Made by a program: the position numbers and the translations under genes
In this document: one piece after another, positions 1 to 8,487 of the stretch
Layout: each line of letters starts with the position of its first letter
Position numbering within the stretch: position 1 is the first letter of the stretch
NCBI RefSeq assembly: GCF_014212355.1
Contig: NZ_JACKXD010000004.1
Span: forward strand, 186,001 to 250,000
Source of the DNA: Halobellus ruber
GTDB taxonomy: Archaea > Halobacteriota > Halobacteria > Halobacteriales > Haloferacaceae
DNA length: 64,000 bases
Direction: 5' to 3'
The notes under the pieces: model-generated
The model's database searches: none
What the model saw: the letters and a program-made list of their open reading frames with translations, nothing else
What the model was told of the DNA's origin: nothing

Positions 1-1
1 G

Positions 2-526
2 ACCGATCTGGAGGGCGTCGACGTGGTCGGGGACGCGAGCGAGCCCGAGACGCTTCGAGAGGCCGGTATCGACGAGGCCAGTGCCGTTATTCTGGCACTT
101 CCCGACGACACGACAGCCGAGTTCACGGCCCTCGTGGCGCGGGACTCGAGTGCGGACGTGGAGATCATCGCCCGGGTCGAGGAGTCACGGAGCATCCCGA
201 AGATGTATCAGGCTGGTGCGGACTACGTACTGGCACTCGCGACCGTTACCGGTCGAATGCTGGCGTCGCAGATACTGGAAGAGGAAGACGTGCTCTCGCT
301 GGACCAGCACGTGGAGGTCGTCCGCACACACGCATCCGAGCTCGTCGGAAAGACGCTCGGAGAGGCACGCGTGCGGTCGGAATCCGGCTGTACCGTCGTC
401 GGGATCGAGCGTGACGGAACGGTCGTCTCCGACATCGGTCCGGAGATCCGAATCGAAGACGAAGACGAGCTCATTATCGCCGGGACCGACGACGGGGTCC
501 AACGGTTCACCGAGCTTTACACCTGA
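2..526 (+). CDS. trkA: TrkA-type K+ channel/transporter regulator, 3' part
   Basis: This gene enters from the left edge; 174 codons are visible and the frame is open from base 2, so the start lies outside the window. The visible part holds the end of a Rossmann-type RCK-N domain (GDASEPETL, then AVILALPDD, typical of NAD-binding TrkA proteins) and a complete RCK-C (TrkA-C) domain in the last 80 residues (GKTLGEARVRSESG, ending in DELIIAGTDDGVQRF). Such proteins sense NAD(H) or nucleotides at the cytoplasmic face of Trk/Ktr K+ transporters or K+ channels. The partner is not visible here. The next gene converges on it. The family is clear; which transporter it gates is not. Confidence 0.85.
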   Translation, partial: TDLEGVDVVGDASEPETLREAGIDEASAVILALPDDTTAEFTALVARDSSADVEIIARVEESRSIPKMYQAGADYVLALATVTGRMLASQILEEEDVLSLDQHVEVVRTHASELVGKTLGEARVRSESGCTVVGIERDGTVVSDIGPEIRIEDEDELIIAGTDDGVQRFTELYT

Positions 527-549
527 GGGACGAACTCGGAGCCCACTCG

Positions 550-2844
550 TCACTGCTCGATGGGTGCCCGATCACGGGCATCCGGTTCGAGCAGTTCTCG
601 CCCGCGAACGACCGCGACGTTGCCGGGGGCGTCCCGGCTGACCCGCCGGGCGGTCGATCCGAACTCGATCCGTTCTGCGTCGCTCCGTTCGGAGAGGCCG
701 ACACACACCGTGTCGTACCCCGTGACCGTCTCGATGATCGCCGTGGAGAGATTCTCACTGACGACGACCTCCGGCTCGTACTCGTCGGGATCGAGATTCG
801 CCCGATTCGCAACCCACTCGATCATCCGTCGTCCTTCCTTGACCGGGTCGGCATCGTCGGTCGGGCGCTGGACGGTGAGGAGGGTCGCAGTCTCCCCGTC
901 GACCGTCGCGAAGTCGACCGCCCGCTGAGCGACCGTCGCGGCGTGCGGCCCGGCGTCGACCAGCGCTACCGACTCCCCGATCGTCTCCTGCTCGAACTCG
1001 ACGAGCGCCACGTCACACGGCGCCCGCTCGATCACGGGATCGAGCGTCGACCCGAACACCTCGCTGTCGCCGTCCGTCACGCCCTGCCATCCGAGAACTA
1101 CCTGCTCGGCGTCCGTCTCTCTGATCACGTCGAGAATCACCTCGCCGGGGTCGTCGGCGATGGCAGAGCGGGTGTCGAGGTCGATCCCGATGTCGGTCGC
1201 GACGCCGCGGGCGACCGTCAGGAGGTCCCGCCGTTCGTCCAGTCGATCCGACTCGACGTTCCGGTCAGGCGAGCGACGCGCTTCGGTGACGTGGACCGCC
1301 ACCAGCTCCGGCTCGCCATCGTCGGCGTGGGCCCGGGCTGTCGCCGCGGCCAGGCGGAGTAATCGCCGCTGTGTCGTCGGGTTCGCGACCGGAACGACCA
1401 CGCGATACGACTGTGCGCCGGCCGTCGCGTCGGACGGCCCCGGCTGACCGAACAGCCCCCCCACCGTCTCGAACGCGATCCCCCCCGGTTCGAACGCGGT
1501 GGCCACCGCCTCGCCCAGCAACCCCTCATCGACGGTCCGACTGCGGGCGTACCCGCCGTACCAGACGCCGCCGAGCCCGACGATCCCGGTCCCGACCACG
1601 ATCACCGCGGGCTGCATCTGGGAGATGACCACGCCAGCCATCACGACACCGAGGACGGGGACTACCGGATACAGTACCCCCGGCATCTCGAACTCCGGGT
1701 CGTACGGTTCCGGATCGACCCGCCGGAACACGACGAGTGCGACGTGAACGAGCGCGTACGTGACGAGGAAGCTGAAGCTCGCAACCTGTGCCAGCAGCGC
1801 GACGATCTCGGCGACCTGCAATCCGGCGAGGACGAGGAGCCCGGTCACGCCACCGGTCGCGATGATCGCGCGGTGGGGCGTCGCAAACCGGTCGTGAGTG
1901 ACGTTCAGCCGGTCGCTCATCAGGCCGTCCCGACCCATCGCGTAGATCACCCGCGACGCCGCGAGGATCGAGGAGTTCGAACTGGAGATGGCGGCGACCG
2001 CGGCCGCGACGGTGACCGCGGCAACGCCGATCGCACCCCCCATCGTGATGGCGGCGACATCCGACACCGGGACGAGCGACCCTCCCAGTTGCTGGTAGGG
2101 AACCACGCCCGTCGAGACGAGCATGATCACGACGTACAGGAGTGTGACAGACACCACCGACACCACCATCGTCAGCGGGATCAACCGCCCTGGATCCTCG
2201 ATCTCGCCGGCCACCGTGGCGATGATCTCGAACCCGAGGTACGTGACGAACACCGTCCCGGTCGTGGCGACGATGCCGGTCGGCCCGGTCGGAGCGAACT
2301 CCGCGAGGTTCCCCGGTTCGACGAAGAACACGCCGACTGCGACGTACGCGAGGACGACGACGAGTTCGGCACCGATCATCAGGTTCTGCGCGCCGCTGGA
2401 TTCGTCGGTCCCGTAGTAGTTGAGCCCCGTAATCGCCGCGAGCCCGACCAGCCCGATCAGGACGATGAGTGCCCGCCCGTCCAGAAACGGCAGCGGGACG
2501 ACGATGTACTGGCCGAAGCCGATCATGTAGAACGCGCTGGCGAACATCAGCCCGGTCCACATCCCCCACCCGACGATGCTGCCGAACAGGCCGCCAAGCG
2601 CGCGGTTGACGTAGTGGTAGCTGCCGCCGGCGATCGGCATCCCGGTCGCCAGTTCCGCCAGCGACAGCGCCGCCAACAACGCGACGAAGCCGGCGATCCC
2701 GAAGGAAATCGAGCTGGCCGGCCCAGCCCCCTCTGCGGCCAGCCCAGGAAGAATGAAGATGCCGGCCCCGATCATCGTCCCGCCGCCGAGCGTCATCGCT
2801 TCGGTGAACCCGAGATTCCGCTCGAGGGAACTCCCGTCAGTCAC
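550..2844 (-). CDS. APC-family amino acid permease fused to two UspA domains
   Basis: A 764-residue protein starting at GTG 2844. Residues about 15-440 are an amino acid-polyamine-organocation permease with some 12 hydrophobic segments and the characteristic N-terminal glycine-rich helix (GGGTMIGAGIFILPGLA). Residues 479-617 form a universal stress protein domain with a canonical nucleotide-binding motif, G-x2-G-x9-G-S (GWQGVTDGDSEVFGST). Residues about 622-750 form a second UspA-like domain in which the middle glycine of the motif is missing. Permease-Usp fusions are common in haloarchaea. The cytoplasmic Usp part presumably regulates transport, but that is inference, and the substrate cannot be read from sequence. 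A separate double-Usp gene lies 121 bp upstream on the same strand. Confidence 0.88.
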   Translation of the reverse strand: MTDGSSLERNLGFTEAMTLGGGTMIGAGIFILPGLAAEGAGPASSISFGIAGFVALLAALSLAELATGMPIAGGSYHYVNRALGGLFGSIVGWGMWTGLMFASAFYMIGFGQYIVVPLPFLDGRALIVLIGLVGLAAITGLNYYGTDESSGAQNLMIGAELVVVLAYVAVGVFFVEPGNLAEFAPTGPTGIVATTGTVFVTYLGFEIIATVAGEIEDPGRLIPLTMVVSVVSVTLLYVVIMLVSTGVVPYQQLGGSLVPVSDVAAITMGGAIGVAAVTVAAAVAAISSSNSSILAASRVIYAMGRDGLMSDRLNVTHDRFATPHRAIIATGGVTGLLVLAGLQVAEIVALLAQVASFSFLVTYALVHVALVVFRRVDPEPYDPEFEMPGVLYPVVPVLGVVMAGVVISQMQPAVIVVGTGIVGLGGVWYGGYARSRTVDEGLLGEAVATAFEPGGIAFETVGGLFGQPGPSDATAGAQSYRVVVPVANPTTQRRLLRLAAATARAHADDGEPELVAVHVTEARRSPDRNVESDRLDERRDLLTVARGVATDIGIDLDTRSAIADDPGEVILDVIRETDAEQVVLGWQGVTDGDSEVFGSTLDPVIERAPCDVALVEFEQETIGESVALVDAGPHAATVAQRAVDFATVDGETATLLTVQRPTDDADPVKEGRRMIEWVANRANLDPDEYEPEVVVSENLSTAIIETVTGYDTVCVGLSERSDAERIEFGSTARRVSRDAPGNVAVVRGRELLEPDARDRAPIEQ

Positions 2845-2965
2845 AGGTTCATGCCCTTCGCGGACGGCGGGACGCGTCGGTTCACAGGGTGCTCGCCCGG
2901 GACGGAAGTTTTGGCCACAGTTGGTAGTCCAACCGTCGGGTGGGAGGCATATAAGTCGCGTGGCG

Positions 2966-3670
2966 CTACGTCTTGCGGACGACGAACGCCGGGCGGTCGA
3001 CCTCGTCGGCGATGCGGGTCGAGACCCGACCGAGGATGCGGTCGGTCAGCGACGGCTCCGTCTCCCCGACGACGAGGAGGTCGAACTCGTGAGCCGACTC
3101 GACGATCGCAGTCCCCGGGTCGTCGGTCGTCGCGAGTCGCGTGTCGATCCGGTCACGGTCGATACCGGCTTCGACAAGCCGATCGGCCGCATCGTCCAGC
3201 AGCGACTGCCCGTACGCTTGCTCGGCCGCGGTCGTGGCGTGAAACAGCGTCGCGGTCGCCTCATCACGCCGGAGGAGATCCGCCACGAGTGAGAGGATAC
3301 GGTCGAGGTTGTCGTCGCCCCGAAGCGGGACGAACACGCGTTCGGTGGCGGTGTGGCTCCCGGGCAGCAGGATCGCATCACAGTCGTACTCTTCGGCGGC
3401 GCGGTCAACTGTCTCGTCACGGTCGTGTGTGAACACGACGCGTTGGGTCGCGTCGCGGTCGATCGTCGCGGCGAGTTCCGCCAGTCGCCGTTGGGCATCG
3501 TCCTCGTGGTCCGCTTTGAGTTGTGCCGGCGGTGCCTGATCCGGGACCGGATAGTACCCGAGCAAAACGAGGGTTACTGCATCGGAGATGGTTAGTAGGT
3601 CCGTCGCCGGGCGCTCGTCGTTCGAGACGTCGACCGGCACGAGAATCGTCGAGCCACCGCTCAGAGGCAT
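2966..3670 (-). CDS. Universal stress protein, tandem UspA domains
   Basis: 234 residues in two UspA-like halves. The first (about 8-145) begins with the beta strand TILVPVDVS and includes a VVFTHDRDETV segment. The second (about 145-232) begins ATATLFHATT and ends in PAFVVRK. The C-terminal half has VVGETEPSLTDRILGRVS, which lacks the full ATP-binding G-x2-G-x9-G pattern, so nucleotide binding is doubtful. A TATA-like box (GATATAAGC on the minus strand, about 3690-3698) lies some 25 nt before the ATG, consistent with a leaderless transcript separate from the permease gene. It probably works with the permease-Usp fusion downstream; this is inferred from adjacency only. Confidence 0.82.
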   Translation of the reverse strand: MPLSGGSTILVPVDVSNDERPATDLLTISDAVTLVLLGYYPVPDQAPPAQLKADHEDDAQRRLAELAATIDRDATQRVVFTHDRDETVDRAAEEYDCDAILLPGSHTATERVFVPLRGDDNLDRILSLVADLLRRDEATATLFHATTAAEQAYGQSLLDDAADRLVEAGIDRDRIDTRLATTDDPGTAIVESAHEFDLLVVGETEPSLTDRILGRVSTRIADEVDRPAFVVRKT

Positions 3671-4259
3671 ACACTAAGGCTACTGTCCGCACGCTTATAT
3701 CTGTGGCTGCCCTTTACCGGCGAGGACGAGCGGGTCGGGTAACTGAAATCTGGACCGACTATGCTTCGCGGTAAAACTTCCGCGAGTGATGGGTTCGTTG
3801 GAGGGGAGGCCGGCGGGATGCAGAGGGCACCACACGCTCCGTCTGATCGAATCAGGCTCTCCGGTTCTCGGGGTGCGACGTGCTACATACGCGCTGTGTA
3901 TTCCGCAAGCCAGTTTCCGATCTTCCGGTACATGCTGTACTGCTTCCTTCTCGCATTTCACCGGGCTCAAGGGATTCGTCGTCCGTGACCGGAGGTTTCG
4001 GCGGTAGCGGTCGATGTTCCGTGCGCGGCGTTATTTTTCCTCGTTAGAGGCATTATCGTAAGCGGATTCCGCAACCCGATTCGAGCCGCGTTCGCGTCTG
4101 AGCCCTCGAAACGCAGCATTTGAGCTCCGGTTCGAGCAGCACTCGACGGTCTTGAGGCTAGGTCGGCGACGTCGATCGCCGCACGCGTGAGGCGACACCG
4201 GTTTTCGGTAGTCGCCTCGTCGATCGGCAACTCGCCGCGCTGACCGGGATCGGTATGAC
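3671..4259. other. Non-coding, degenerate stretch
   Basis: About 590 bases with no convincing gene. Base composition is lower in GC than the flanks, and the reading frames on both strands give basic, low-quality translations unlike the acidic neighbours. Together with the frameshifted gene just beyond it, this looks like decayed sequence next to a tRNA gene. I looked for SRP RNA and RNase P RNA signatures and saw none. Confidence 0.5.
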
Positions 4260-4263
4260 TCAT
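3967..4263 (-). pseudogene. Possible coupled ORF after the broken HTH gene
   Basis: An ATG at 4263 overlaps the TGA of the frameshifted HTH gene in an ATGA arrangement, typical of translational coupling in haloarchaeal operons. The first 35-40 codons (MSHTDPGQRGELPIDEAT...) have acidic, haloarchaeal-like composition. Afterwards the frame becomes Arg/Ser-rich and loses that character, suggesting further frame damage. I do not recognise a family. This is probably the remnant of a two-gene operon. Confidence 0.25.
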
Positions 4264-4557
4264 CGGTCTCCCTCCCGGTCGTCGACGGGCTCGACGCGAC
4301 ACGTAGTCGAATTCCCATCACGAGCCCATTTTTCAGGGCGAAGGCCGGCGCGTTCGGCGGCGGCCTCGAGGGCTCGACCGACTCGACACGCGTTCGTATT
4401 GAGGTGGCTCGCTCAGGTCGCTGTTATGTAAATAGATGACCGAACCGTCCCCAAGTCGATCGAGAAGCAGCGCGGCGATATCGTCCCGCAGCTTGTCATA
4501 CTGTTGGCTATAACTACGTGAAGATTTTTGACACCCCGGGGTGTCGAAATCCGTCAC
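4260..4557 (-). pseudogene. Frameshifted small winged-helix protein gene
   Basis: Two frames join into one haloarchaeal-looking helix-turn-helix protein. The first frame reads YDKLRDDIAALLLDRLGDG then SVIYLHNSDLS. After one extra base near 4413 (minus strand CTG-A-GCGAGCCAC) the +1 frame continues ASHLNTNACRVGRALEAAAE, then LRPEKWARDGNSTTCRVEP, and ends at TGA 4260. Removing that single A restores an uninterrupted reading frame of roughly 95 residues. The pattern (RLGDGSVIYL, RVGRAL, EKW, a final RVEP) resembles small haloarchaeal HTH proteins, recognised from memory only. The start is uncertain; GTG 4557 is used. A sequencing error is the alternative to a true frameshift. Confidence 0.6.
4530..4545. 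repeat. 16-bp perfect palindrome
   Basis: GACACCCCGGGGTGTC is its own reverse complement. It lies inside the probable 5' end of the frameshifted HTH gene, next to a short T-run. It could be an autoregulatory operator of that small HTH protein or a chance product of Asp-Thr-Pro-Gly-Cys codons. No second copy was seen in the window. Confidence 0.4.
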
Positions 4558-4858
4558 GGGACGATAGCCGACAGTATCAGGAGTGTAGACCGAGTCCGTG
4601 GCTGAACTCACGCCGACCACCCCTTTCCTTCGACCCGACCGAGCGACTGCGTCGACCCGCACCGCGAGAGCTTTCCAAATCCCCTGAGCGACTGCGGGTG
4701 AGATAATAAAGCTCGAAGCGAGACGGGAACGAGAGCGACGGAGCAGCCGTTCTATGCTCCTGAGTCGACGGCGAAAATCGATATGGACTCGCTGGGATTC
4801 TCGTGAGCGCAGCGAACGAGAAGTCAGCGAGAGAACGACTCGAACGTAGTGAGAGAAG
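4558..4858. other. Spacer between broken HTH gene and tRNA-Ala
   Basis: About 300 bases without a gene, rich in short GAGCGA/AACGAG-like words that haloarchaeal intergenic regions often contain. It includes the truncated tRNA 3' end at 4784-4799, described separately. Confidence 0.45.
4784..4799 (-). repeat. Truncated copy of the tRNA-Ala 3' end
   Basis: TGGACTCGCTGGGATT on the plus strand equals the last 16 bases of the adjacent tRNA-Ala, from the discriminator through the acceptor strand into the T arm. It lies 59 bp beyond the tRNA 3' end in the same orientation. Such partial 3' copies are the classic mark left by integrases that use tRNA genes as attachment sites. No integrase remains. 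Confidence 0.6.
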
Positions 4859-4930
4859 TGGACTCGCTGGGATTTGAACCCAGGGCCTCTTCCTTGCGAA
4901 GGAAGCGATCTACCGCTGATCTACGAGCCC
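4859..4930 (-). tRNA. tRNA-Ala (anticodon CGC)
   Basis: A full 72-nt cloverleaf folds on the minus strand. The acceptor is GGGCTCG paired with CGAGTCC (one G-U), with discriminator A. The D arm is GATC-loop-GATC, and the anticodon arm is CTTCC-TTCGCAA-GGAAG with anticodon CGC, reading Ala GCG codons. The T arm is CTGGG-TTCAAAT-CCCAG. CCA is not encoded. GCG is a frequent codon in this GC-rich genome. Confidence 0.95.
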
Positions 4931-4993
4931 TCGTAGGGTTCGACGACCGTGATCGGTTTGTAGCTTCTGTTTTCCGCTCGGCCGCAGAACGAA

Positions 4994-5011
4994 CCCGCCG
5001 TGGAAGGCGGG
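4994..5011 (-). terminator. Hairpin downstream of rpsJ
   Basis: CCCGCC-GTGGAA-GGCGGG forms a 6-bp perfect stem with a 6-nt loop, 34 bp after the rpsJ stop on the minus strand. It could end the tuf-rpsJ transcript before the tRNA gene. There is no long T-run after it, so the role is tentative. Confidence 0.4.
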
Positions 5012-5044
5012 ACGCCTTAGCGCCGTGCGTCGGTCCGCCTCGGC

Positions 5045-5353
5045 CTAATCCTCGAGGACGATTTCGATGCTGACGTCGTTGGGCACCTGGATCCGCATCA
5101 GCTGCCGGAGCGCGCGTTCGTCGGCGTCGATGTCGATGAGCCGCTTGTGGACGCGCATCTCCCAGTGCTCCCACGTGGCGGTGCCCTCGCCGTCGGGGGA
5201 CTTCCGCGCGGGCACTTCCAGCGTCTTCGTCGGAAGCGGGATCGGGCCGCTGAGGCTGACCCCCGTCTTCGATGCGATCTCGCGGACGTCGTCGCAGATG
5301 TCGTCGAGGTCCTCGGGGCTGGTCCCGGCGAGACGGACACGTGCCTGCTGCAT
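5045..5353 (-). CDS. rpsJ: 30S ribosomal protein S10
   Basis: 102 residues matching archaeal uS10 along its whole length: an N-terminal [19 protein letters not shown], the central [18 protein letters not shown] loop that reaches into the 30S head, then [15 protein letters not shown] and a C-terminal [13 protein letters not shown]. It follows the elongation factor 1A gene with no spacing (the tuf stop codon ends where the rpsJ ATG begins), so the two are surely co-transcribed and probably translationally coupled. This pairing is conserved in archaea. Confidence 0.98.
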   Translation of the reverse strand: MQQARVRLAGTSPEDLDDICDDVREIASKTGVSLSGPIPLPTKTLEVPARKSPDGEGTATWEHWEMRVHKRLIDIDADERALRQLMRIQVPNDVSIEIVLED

Positions 5354-6619
5354 CTATCGCTCGTCGACCTCGAGGACCTTCCCGGCCGCGATGGTCTGGC
5401 CCATATCCCGGACGGCGAAGGAGCCGAGCTCGGGAATCTCGCCGGACGGCTCGATGCTGAGCGGCTTCTGTGGTCGCACGGTGACGACCGCGGCGTCGCC
5501 GGACTGGATGAAGTCCGGATCCTCCTCGGCGACCTCGCCGGAGGCGGGATCGAGTTTCTGGTCAATGGACTCGATCGTACACGCGACCTGGGCCGTGTGG
5601 GCGTGGAAGACCGGCGTGTACCCCGCGGTGATGACCGAGGGGTGCTGCATCACGACGACCTGCGCCGTGAACGTCTCGGCGACGGACGGCGGGTCGTCGG
5701 CGGGGCCACAGACGTCGCCGCGGCGGATGTCGTCCTTGCCGATGCCGCGGACGTTGAACCCGACGTTGTCGCCGGGGCCGGCCTGCGGGACCTCCTCGTG
5801 GTGCATCTCGACGGTCTTGACCTCGCCGCCGACGTCCGACGGCTGGAAGGAGACGTCGTCGCCGGGGCTCATCGTCCCCGTCTCGATGCGGCCGACCGGG
5901 ACCGTCCCGATGCCGGAGATGGTGTAGACGTCCTGGATCGGAAGCCGGAGCGGCGCGTCCGTCGGCGGCTCCGGCTCCGGCAGGTTGTTGAGCGACTCCA
6001 GCAGGGTGTCGCCGTCGTACCAGGGAGTGTTGTCCGAACTCTCGGAGACGTTGTCGCCCTCGAACGCGGAGATGGGGACGTACGTCGCGTCGTCGGAGTT
6101 GAACTGGACCTGCTTCAGCAGCTTGTTGACCTCGTCTTTGACCTGCTTGTAGGAGTCCTCGCTGTAGTCGACGAGGTCCATCTTGTTGATGCCGATGATG
6201 AGTTCGTTGATGCCCAGCGTGCGGGCCAGGAAGACGTGCTCGCGGGTCTGCGGGGCGACGCCGTCGTCGGCGGCGACGACGAGCACCGCGTTGTCGGCCT
6301 GCGAGGCGCCCGTGATCATGTTCTTCACGAAGTCGCGGTGGCCCGGACAGTCGACGATGGTGAAGTAGTACTCGTCGGTGTCGAACTCCTGGTGGGCGAT
6401 GTCGATGGTGACGCCCCGCTCGCGCTCCTCGGCGAGGTTGTCCATAACGTAGGCGAACTCGAAGCCGCCCTTGCCCTTCTCCTCGGCCTCCTCTTTGTGC
6501 TGCTCGATTACGTGCTCGGGTACGGAGCCTGTCTCGTACAGGAGCCGCCCGACCAGCGTGCTCTTCCCGTGGTCGACGTGGCCGATGATGGCCAGGTTCT
6601 GGTGCGGTTTGTCACTCAT
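5354..6619 (-). CDS. tuf: Translation elongation factor 1-alpha (aEF1A)
   Basis: 421 residues, the normal archaeal length. GTPase motifs appear in order: GHVDHGKST (P-loop), [12 protein letters not shown] (switch I), DCPGHRDF (switch II), NKMD and the SAF segment, followed by the two beta-barrel domains. It delivers aminoacyl-tRNA to the ribosome. The ATG at 6619 was chosen over an upstream extension because [18 protein letters not shown] is the conserved start. A TATA-like box lies about 33-40 nt upstream, inside what would otherwise be coding sequence. First gene of a tuf-rpsJ operon. Confidence 0.98.
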   Translation of the reverse strand: MSDKPHQNLAIIGHVDHGKSTLVGRLLYETGSVPEHVIEQHKEEAEEKGKGGFEFAYVMDNLAEERERGVTIDIAHQEFDTDEYYFTIVDCPGHRDFVKNMITGASQADNAVLVVAADDGVAPQTREHVFLARTLGINELIIGINKMDLVDYSEDSYKQVKDEVNKLLKQVQFNSDDATYVPISAFEGDNVSESSDNTPWYDGDTLLESLNNLPEPEPPTDAPLRLPIQDVYTISGIGTVPVGRIETGTMSPGDDVSFQPSDVGGEVKTVEMHHEEVPQAGPGDNVGFNVRGIGKDDIRRGDVCGPADDPPSVAETFTAQVVVMQHPSVITAGYTPVFHAHTAQVACTIESIDQKLDPASGEVAEEDPDFIQSGDAAVVTVRPQKPLSIEPSGEIPELGSFAVRDMGQTIAAGKVLEVDER

Positions 6620-6650
6620 AGGTGTGTCACGCGCTAAGGCGCTGTGTACC

Positions 6651-6660
6651 GCTATATTTT
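6651..6660 (-). promoter_or_regulatory. TATA box of tuf-rpsJ
   Basis: Minus-strand AAAATATAGC, about 33-40 nt before the tuf ATG. Transcription would start around 6627, giving a leader of a few nucleotides. Confidence 0.6.
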
Positions 6661-6807
6661 GCCAGAAAGACCTAAAACCATTTCGATACGTAGACGGCTG
6701 AAACGCCGGAGTATCGCGGTTTGTGGGAGCACGTGTCACAGGTAGGTGACGCGCGTCGACCCGCCCCGTTTTGCCCTTGCCCCTCGATCACGGCCGCTAC
6801 CCGCCGG

Positions 6808-7767
6808 CTACCCCAGCCGTCCGACGTCGCCCAGTACCGCCGACGCGGTCGGCTCCCCGCCGGCACCGCGGCCGCTGAGGTTCAACTGGCCCGCGTAGTC
6901 GGTCTCTAACTGTACGATGTTCCGGGTGCCGGTCACCGCCAGCGCGGCGTTTCCCGGGACCAGCCGCGGTCCGACCCGGATCCCCTCGCGGGTCGCCTCC
7001 CCGACCAGCCGGACGGTCCGGCCGTCCTCGGCGGCGAGCTCCAAGGCGCTCCCGGGGACGTTGGTGATCCCCTCGACGTCGGCGTCCGAAAGCGTGAACT
7101 CCCGGTCGCCCGCCGCCAGCACGTTCGCGAGGATGACGCATTTCAGCGCGGCGTCGGTCCCCTCGACGTCGAAGGTGGGGTCCGCCTCCGCGACACCGAG
7201 GTCCTGGGCCTCCGCGAGGACGTGTTCGTAGTCGATCCCCTCGGCGGCCATCCGCGAGAGAATGAAGTTGGCCGTGCCGTTGAGCACGCCCCGCGCGGCG
7301 GTGACACGCGAGGGGCCGAGGTCCTCCACCGTCGAGACGATCGGGATCGCCCCGCCGACGGCGGCCTCGAACCGGACCTCGCCCTCGCTGTCGTGTTCCA
7401 GTTCCCGCACGTCGGCGTACCGCTCGGCCACCGGCCCCTTGTTCGCGAGCACGACGTGGCGGTCCCGCTCGAGTGCAGTCCGGAGGTGCGAAAACCCCGG
7501 CTCGGCGTCGCCGAGCGTCGTCGGCGTCGCCTCCACCAGGACGTCGTAGTCGGCGTGCAGGACGTCCTCGGGGTCGTCGTCGCCGACGTGGCCCTCCGCG
7601 GCCTTCCGGTCGACGGCGGCGTCGGCGTCGATCCCGCCGGCGTCGACGACCGCCGAGGCCGAGTCGGCGAAGGCGACGACCGTGTGGCCGTACGCCGCGG
7701 CGAGGTCGACTACTGCCCCGCCGACCGCGCCCGCACCGAGGACCGCGAGCCGCTTCCCGGCGGTCAT
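6808..7767 (-). CDS. hom: Homoserine dehydrogenase
   Basis: 319 residues. The N-terminal Rossmann motif is GAGAVGGAVVDLA (residues about 9-21). The substrate domain has NKGPVAERY, the conserved VGGAIPI and GVLNGTANFILSRM segments, EAQDLGVAEADPTFDVEGTDAALK with the catalytic lysine, and a C-terminal barrel strand. It reduces aspartate semialdehyde to homoserine, the branch point to threonine and methionine. The ATG at 7767 overlaps the stop of the ACT protein gene (ATGA), so the two are translationally coupled. Larger readings that extend upstream through the ACT gene in this frame are artefacts. There is no C-terminal ACT domain, which fits a separate ACT regulator. Confidence 0.96.
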   Translation of the reverse strand: MTAGKRLAVLGAGAVGGAVVDLAAAYGHTVVAFADSASAVVDAGGIDADAAVDRKAAEGHVGDDDPEDVLHADYDVLVEATPTTLGDAEPGFSHLRTALERDRHVVLANKGPVAERYADVRELEHDSEGEVRFEAAVGGAIPIVSTVEDLGPSRVTAARGVLNGTANFILSRMAAEGIDYEHVLAEAQDLGVAEADPTFDVEGTDAALKCVILANVLAAGDREFTLSDADVEGITNVPGSALELAAEDGRTVRLVGEATREGIRVGPRLVPGNAALAVTGTRNIVQLETDYAGQLNLSGRGAGGEPTASAVLGDVGRLG

Positions 7768-8351
7768 ACCCCACCTCCGGCGAGCGGTTCGATCACGTGC
7801 AACTCCTTCTCGGCGGCCAGCTCCCGCACGGTCGTCAGGGCCTCCGTTCCGCCTCCGGCCCGGGTCGCGAGCCGGAGCCGGGCGCTCGCGGACTCGCCGC
7901 GGCCCGCGGGGGCGTTCACCGAGACGTCCGCGACCGACGCCGACGGACACGCCTCCACCCGCTGGAGGGTGTCCGAGAGGTCCGAGTCGACGATGTCGCC
8001 GACGAGCACCACCACGAGTTCTTCGGCGTACTGTTCGGCCCCCGCCTGTACTACGTTGACGCCGGCGTCCCGCAGCGCGGCGACGATCGTCTCGAAGCGG
8101 TCCGGGGTGGCCTCGATGTCGACCTCCACGGGGATCCGCCCCCGGGGGGTGACGTTCCCCCGCTCGTGGAAGATCGACAGTAAATTGCCGCCGTTCTCGG
8201 AGATGGGTTCGAGCGCAGCCAGCAGCTCCCCCGGCTCGTCCGCGAGTTCGAGCCGGATCGTGTGGGGCTGTGGGGCGCCGTCGTGGCCCGTGCCCTCCTC
8301 GGCCGCCCGCGATCCCTCCCGGTCGGCGTCGGAGCCGAGCGTGGAGGTCAC
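7764..8351 (-). CDS. ACT domain amino-acid-binding protein
   Basis: 195 residues with an ACT fold beginning near residue 30 (IRLELADEPGELLAALEPI, then GGNLLSIFHERG, the classic ACT strand-helix and glycine turn) and a second, less regular ACT-like part (LVVVLVGDIVDSDLSDTL). It sits directly before and overlapping homoserine dehydrogenase, an arrangement found in other haloarchaea, and probably acts as a separate allosteric subunit sensing threonine or a related amino acid (inference). The start is GTG 8351; no upstream in-frame start exists. A TATA box lies about 140 bp upstream, so the message would have a long leader, which holds a small overlapping ORF. Confidence 0.88.
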   Translation of the reverse strand: MTSTLGSDADREGSRAAEEGTGHDGAPQPHTIRLELADEPGELLAALEPISENGGNLLSIFHERGNVTPRGRIPVEVDIEATPDRFETIVAALRDAGVNVVQAGAEQYAEELVVVLVGDIVDSDLSDTLQRVEACPSASVADVSVNAPAGRGESASARLRLATRAGGGTEALTTVRELAAEKELHVIEPLAGGGV

Positions 8352-8464
8352 CGTCGGACCCCTCCCGACGGCGTCCCACGGACCGGTGTCGGCCGCGACA
8401 CGGGGGGGCTGCGGTCCGGTCTCGCGTCGACGGCTCGCGGTCGTGGGGTCGTACCCGTACGCAT
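8348..8464 (-). CDS. Possible 38-aa leader ORF before the ACT-hom operon
   Basis: An ATG at 8464 opens 38 codons ending at TGA 8348, which overlaps the ACT gene's GTG start in a GTGA arrangement. The ATG lies about 28 nt after a clear TATA box, the exact position of a haloarchaeal leaderless start, while the ACT start does not. The predicted peptide begins MRTGTTPRPRAV, has five Thr, and is Arg/Pro-rich rather than acidic. It is therefore unlikely to be a folded protein but could be a regulatory or coupling leader. The alternative is a plain leader with a chance frame. Confidence 0.4.
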   Translation of the reverse strand: MRTGTTPRPRAVDARPDRSPPVSRPTPVRGTPSGGVRR

Positions 8465-8487
8465 ACCCCTACCTCAACTCCCCGACC

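Noticed and set aside
1744-3432. Long plus-strand frames opposite the permease-Usp gene
   Set aside because: Arg/Asp-rich shadow translation with no domain; the minus-strand genes are clearly real.
3695-4007. Several short frames in the decayed region
   Set aside because: No motif, contradictory strands, poor composition.
3671-4858. SRP RNA or RNase P RNA in the empty stretch
   Set aside because: The conserved cores of these RNAs were looked for by eye and not found.
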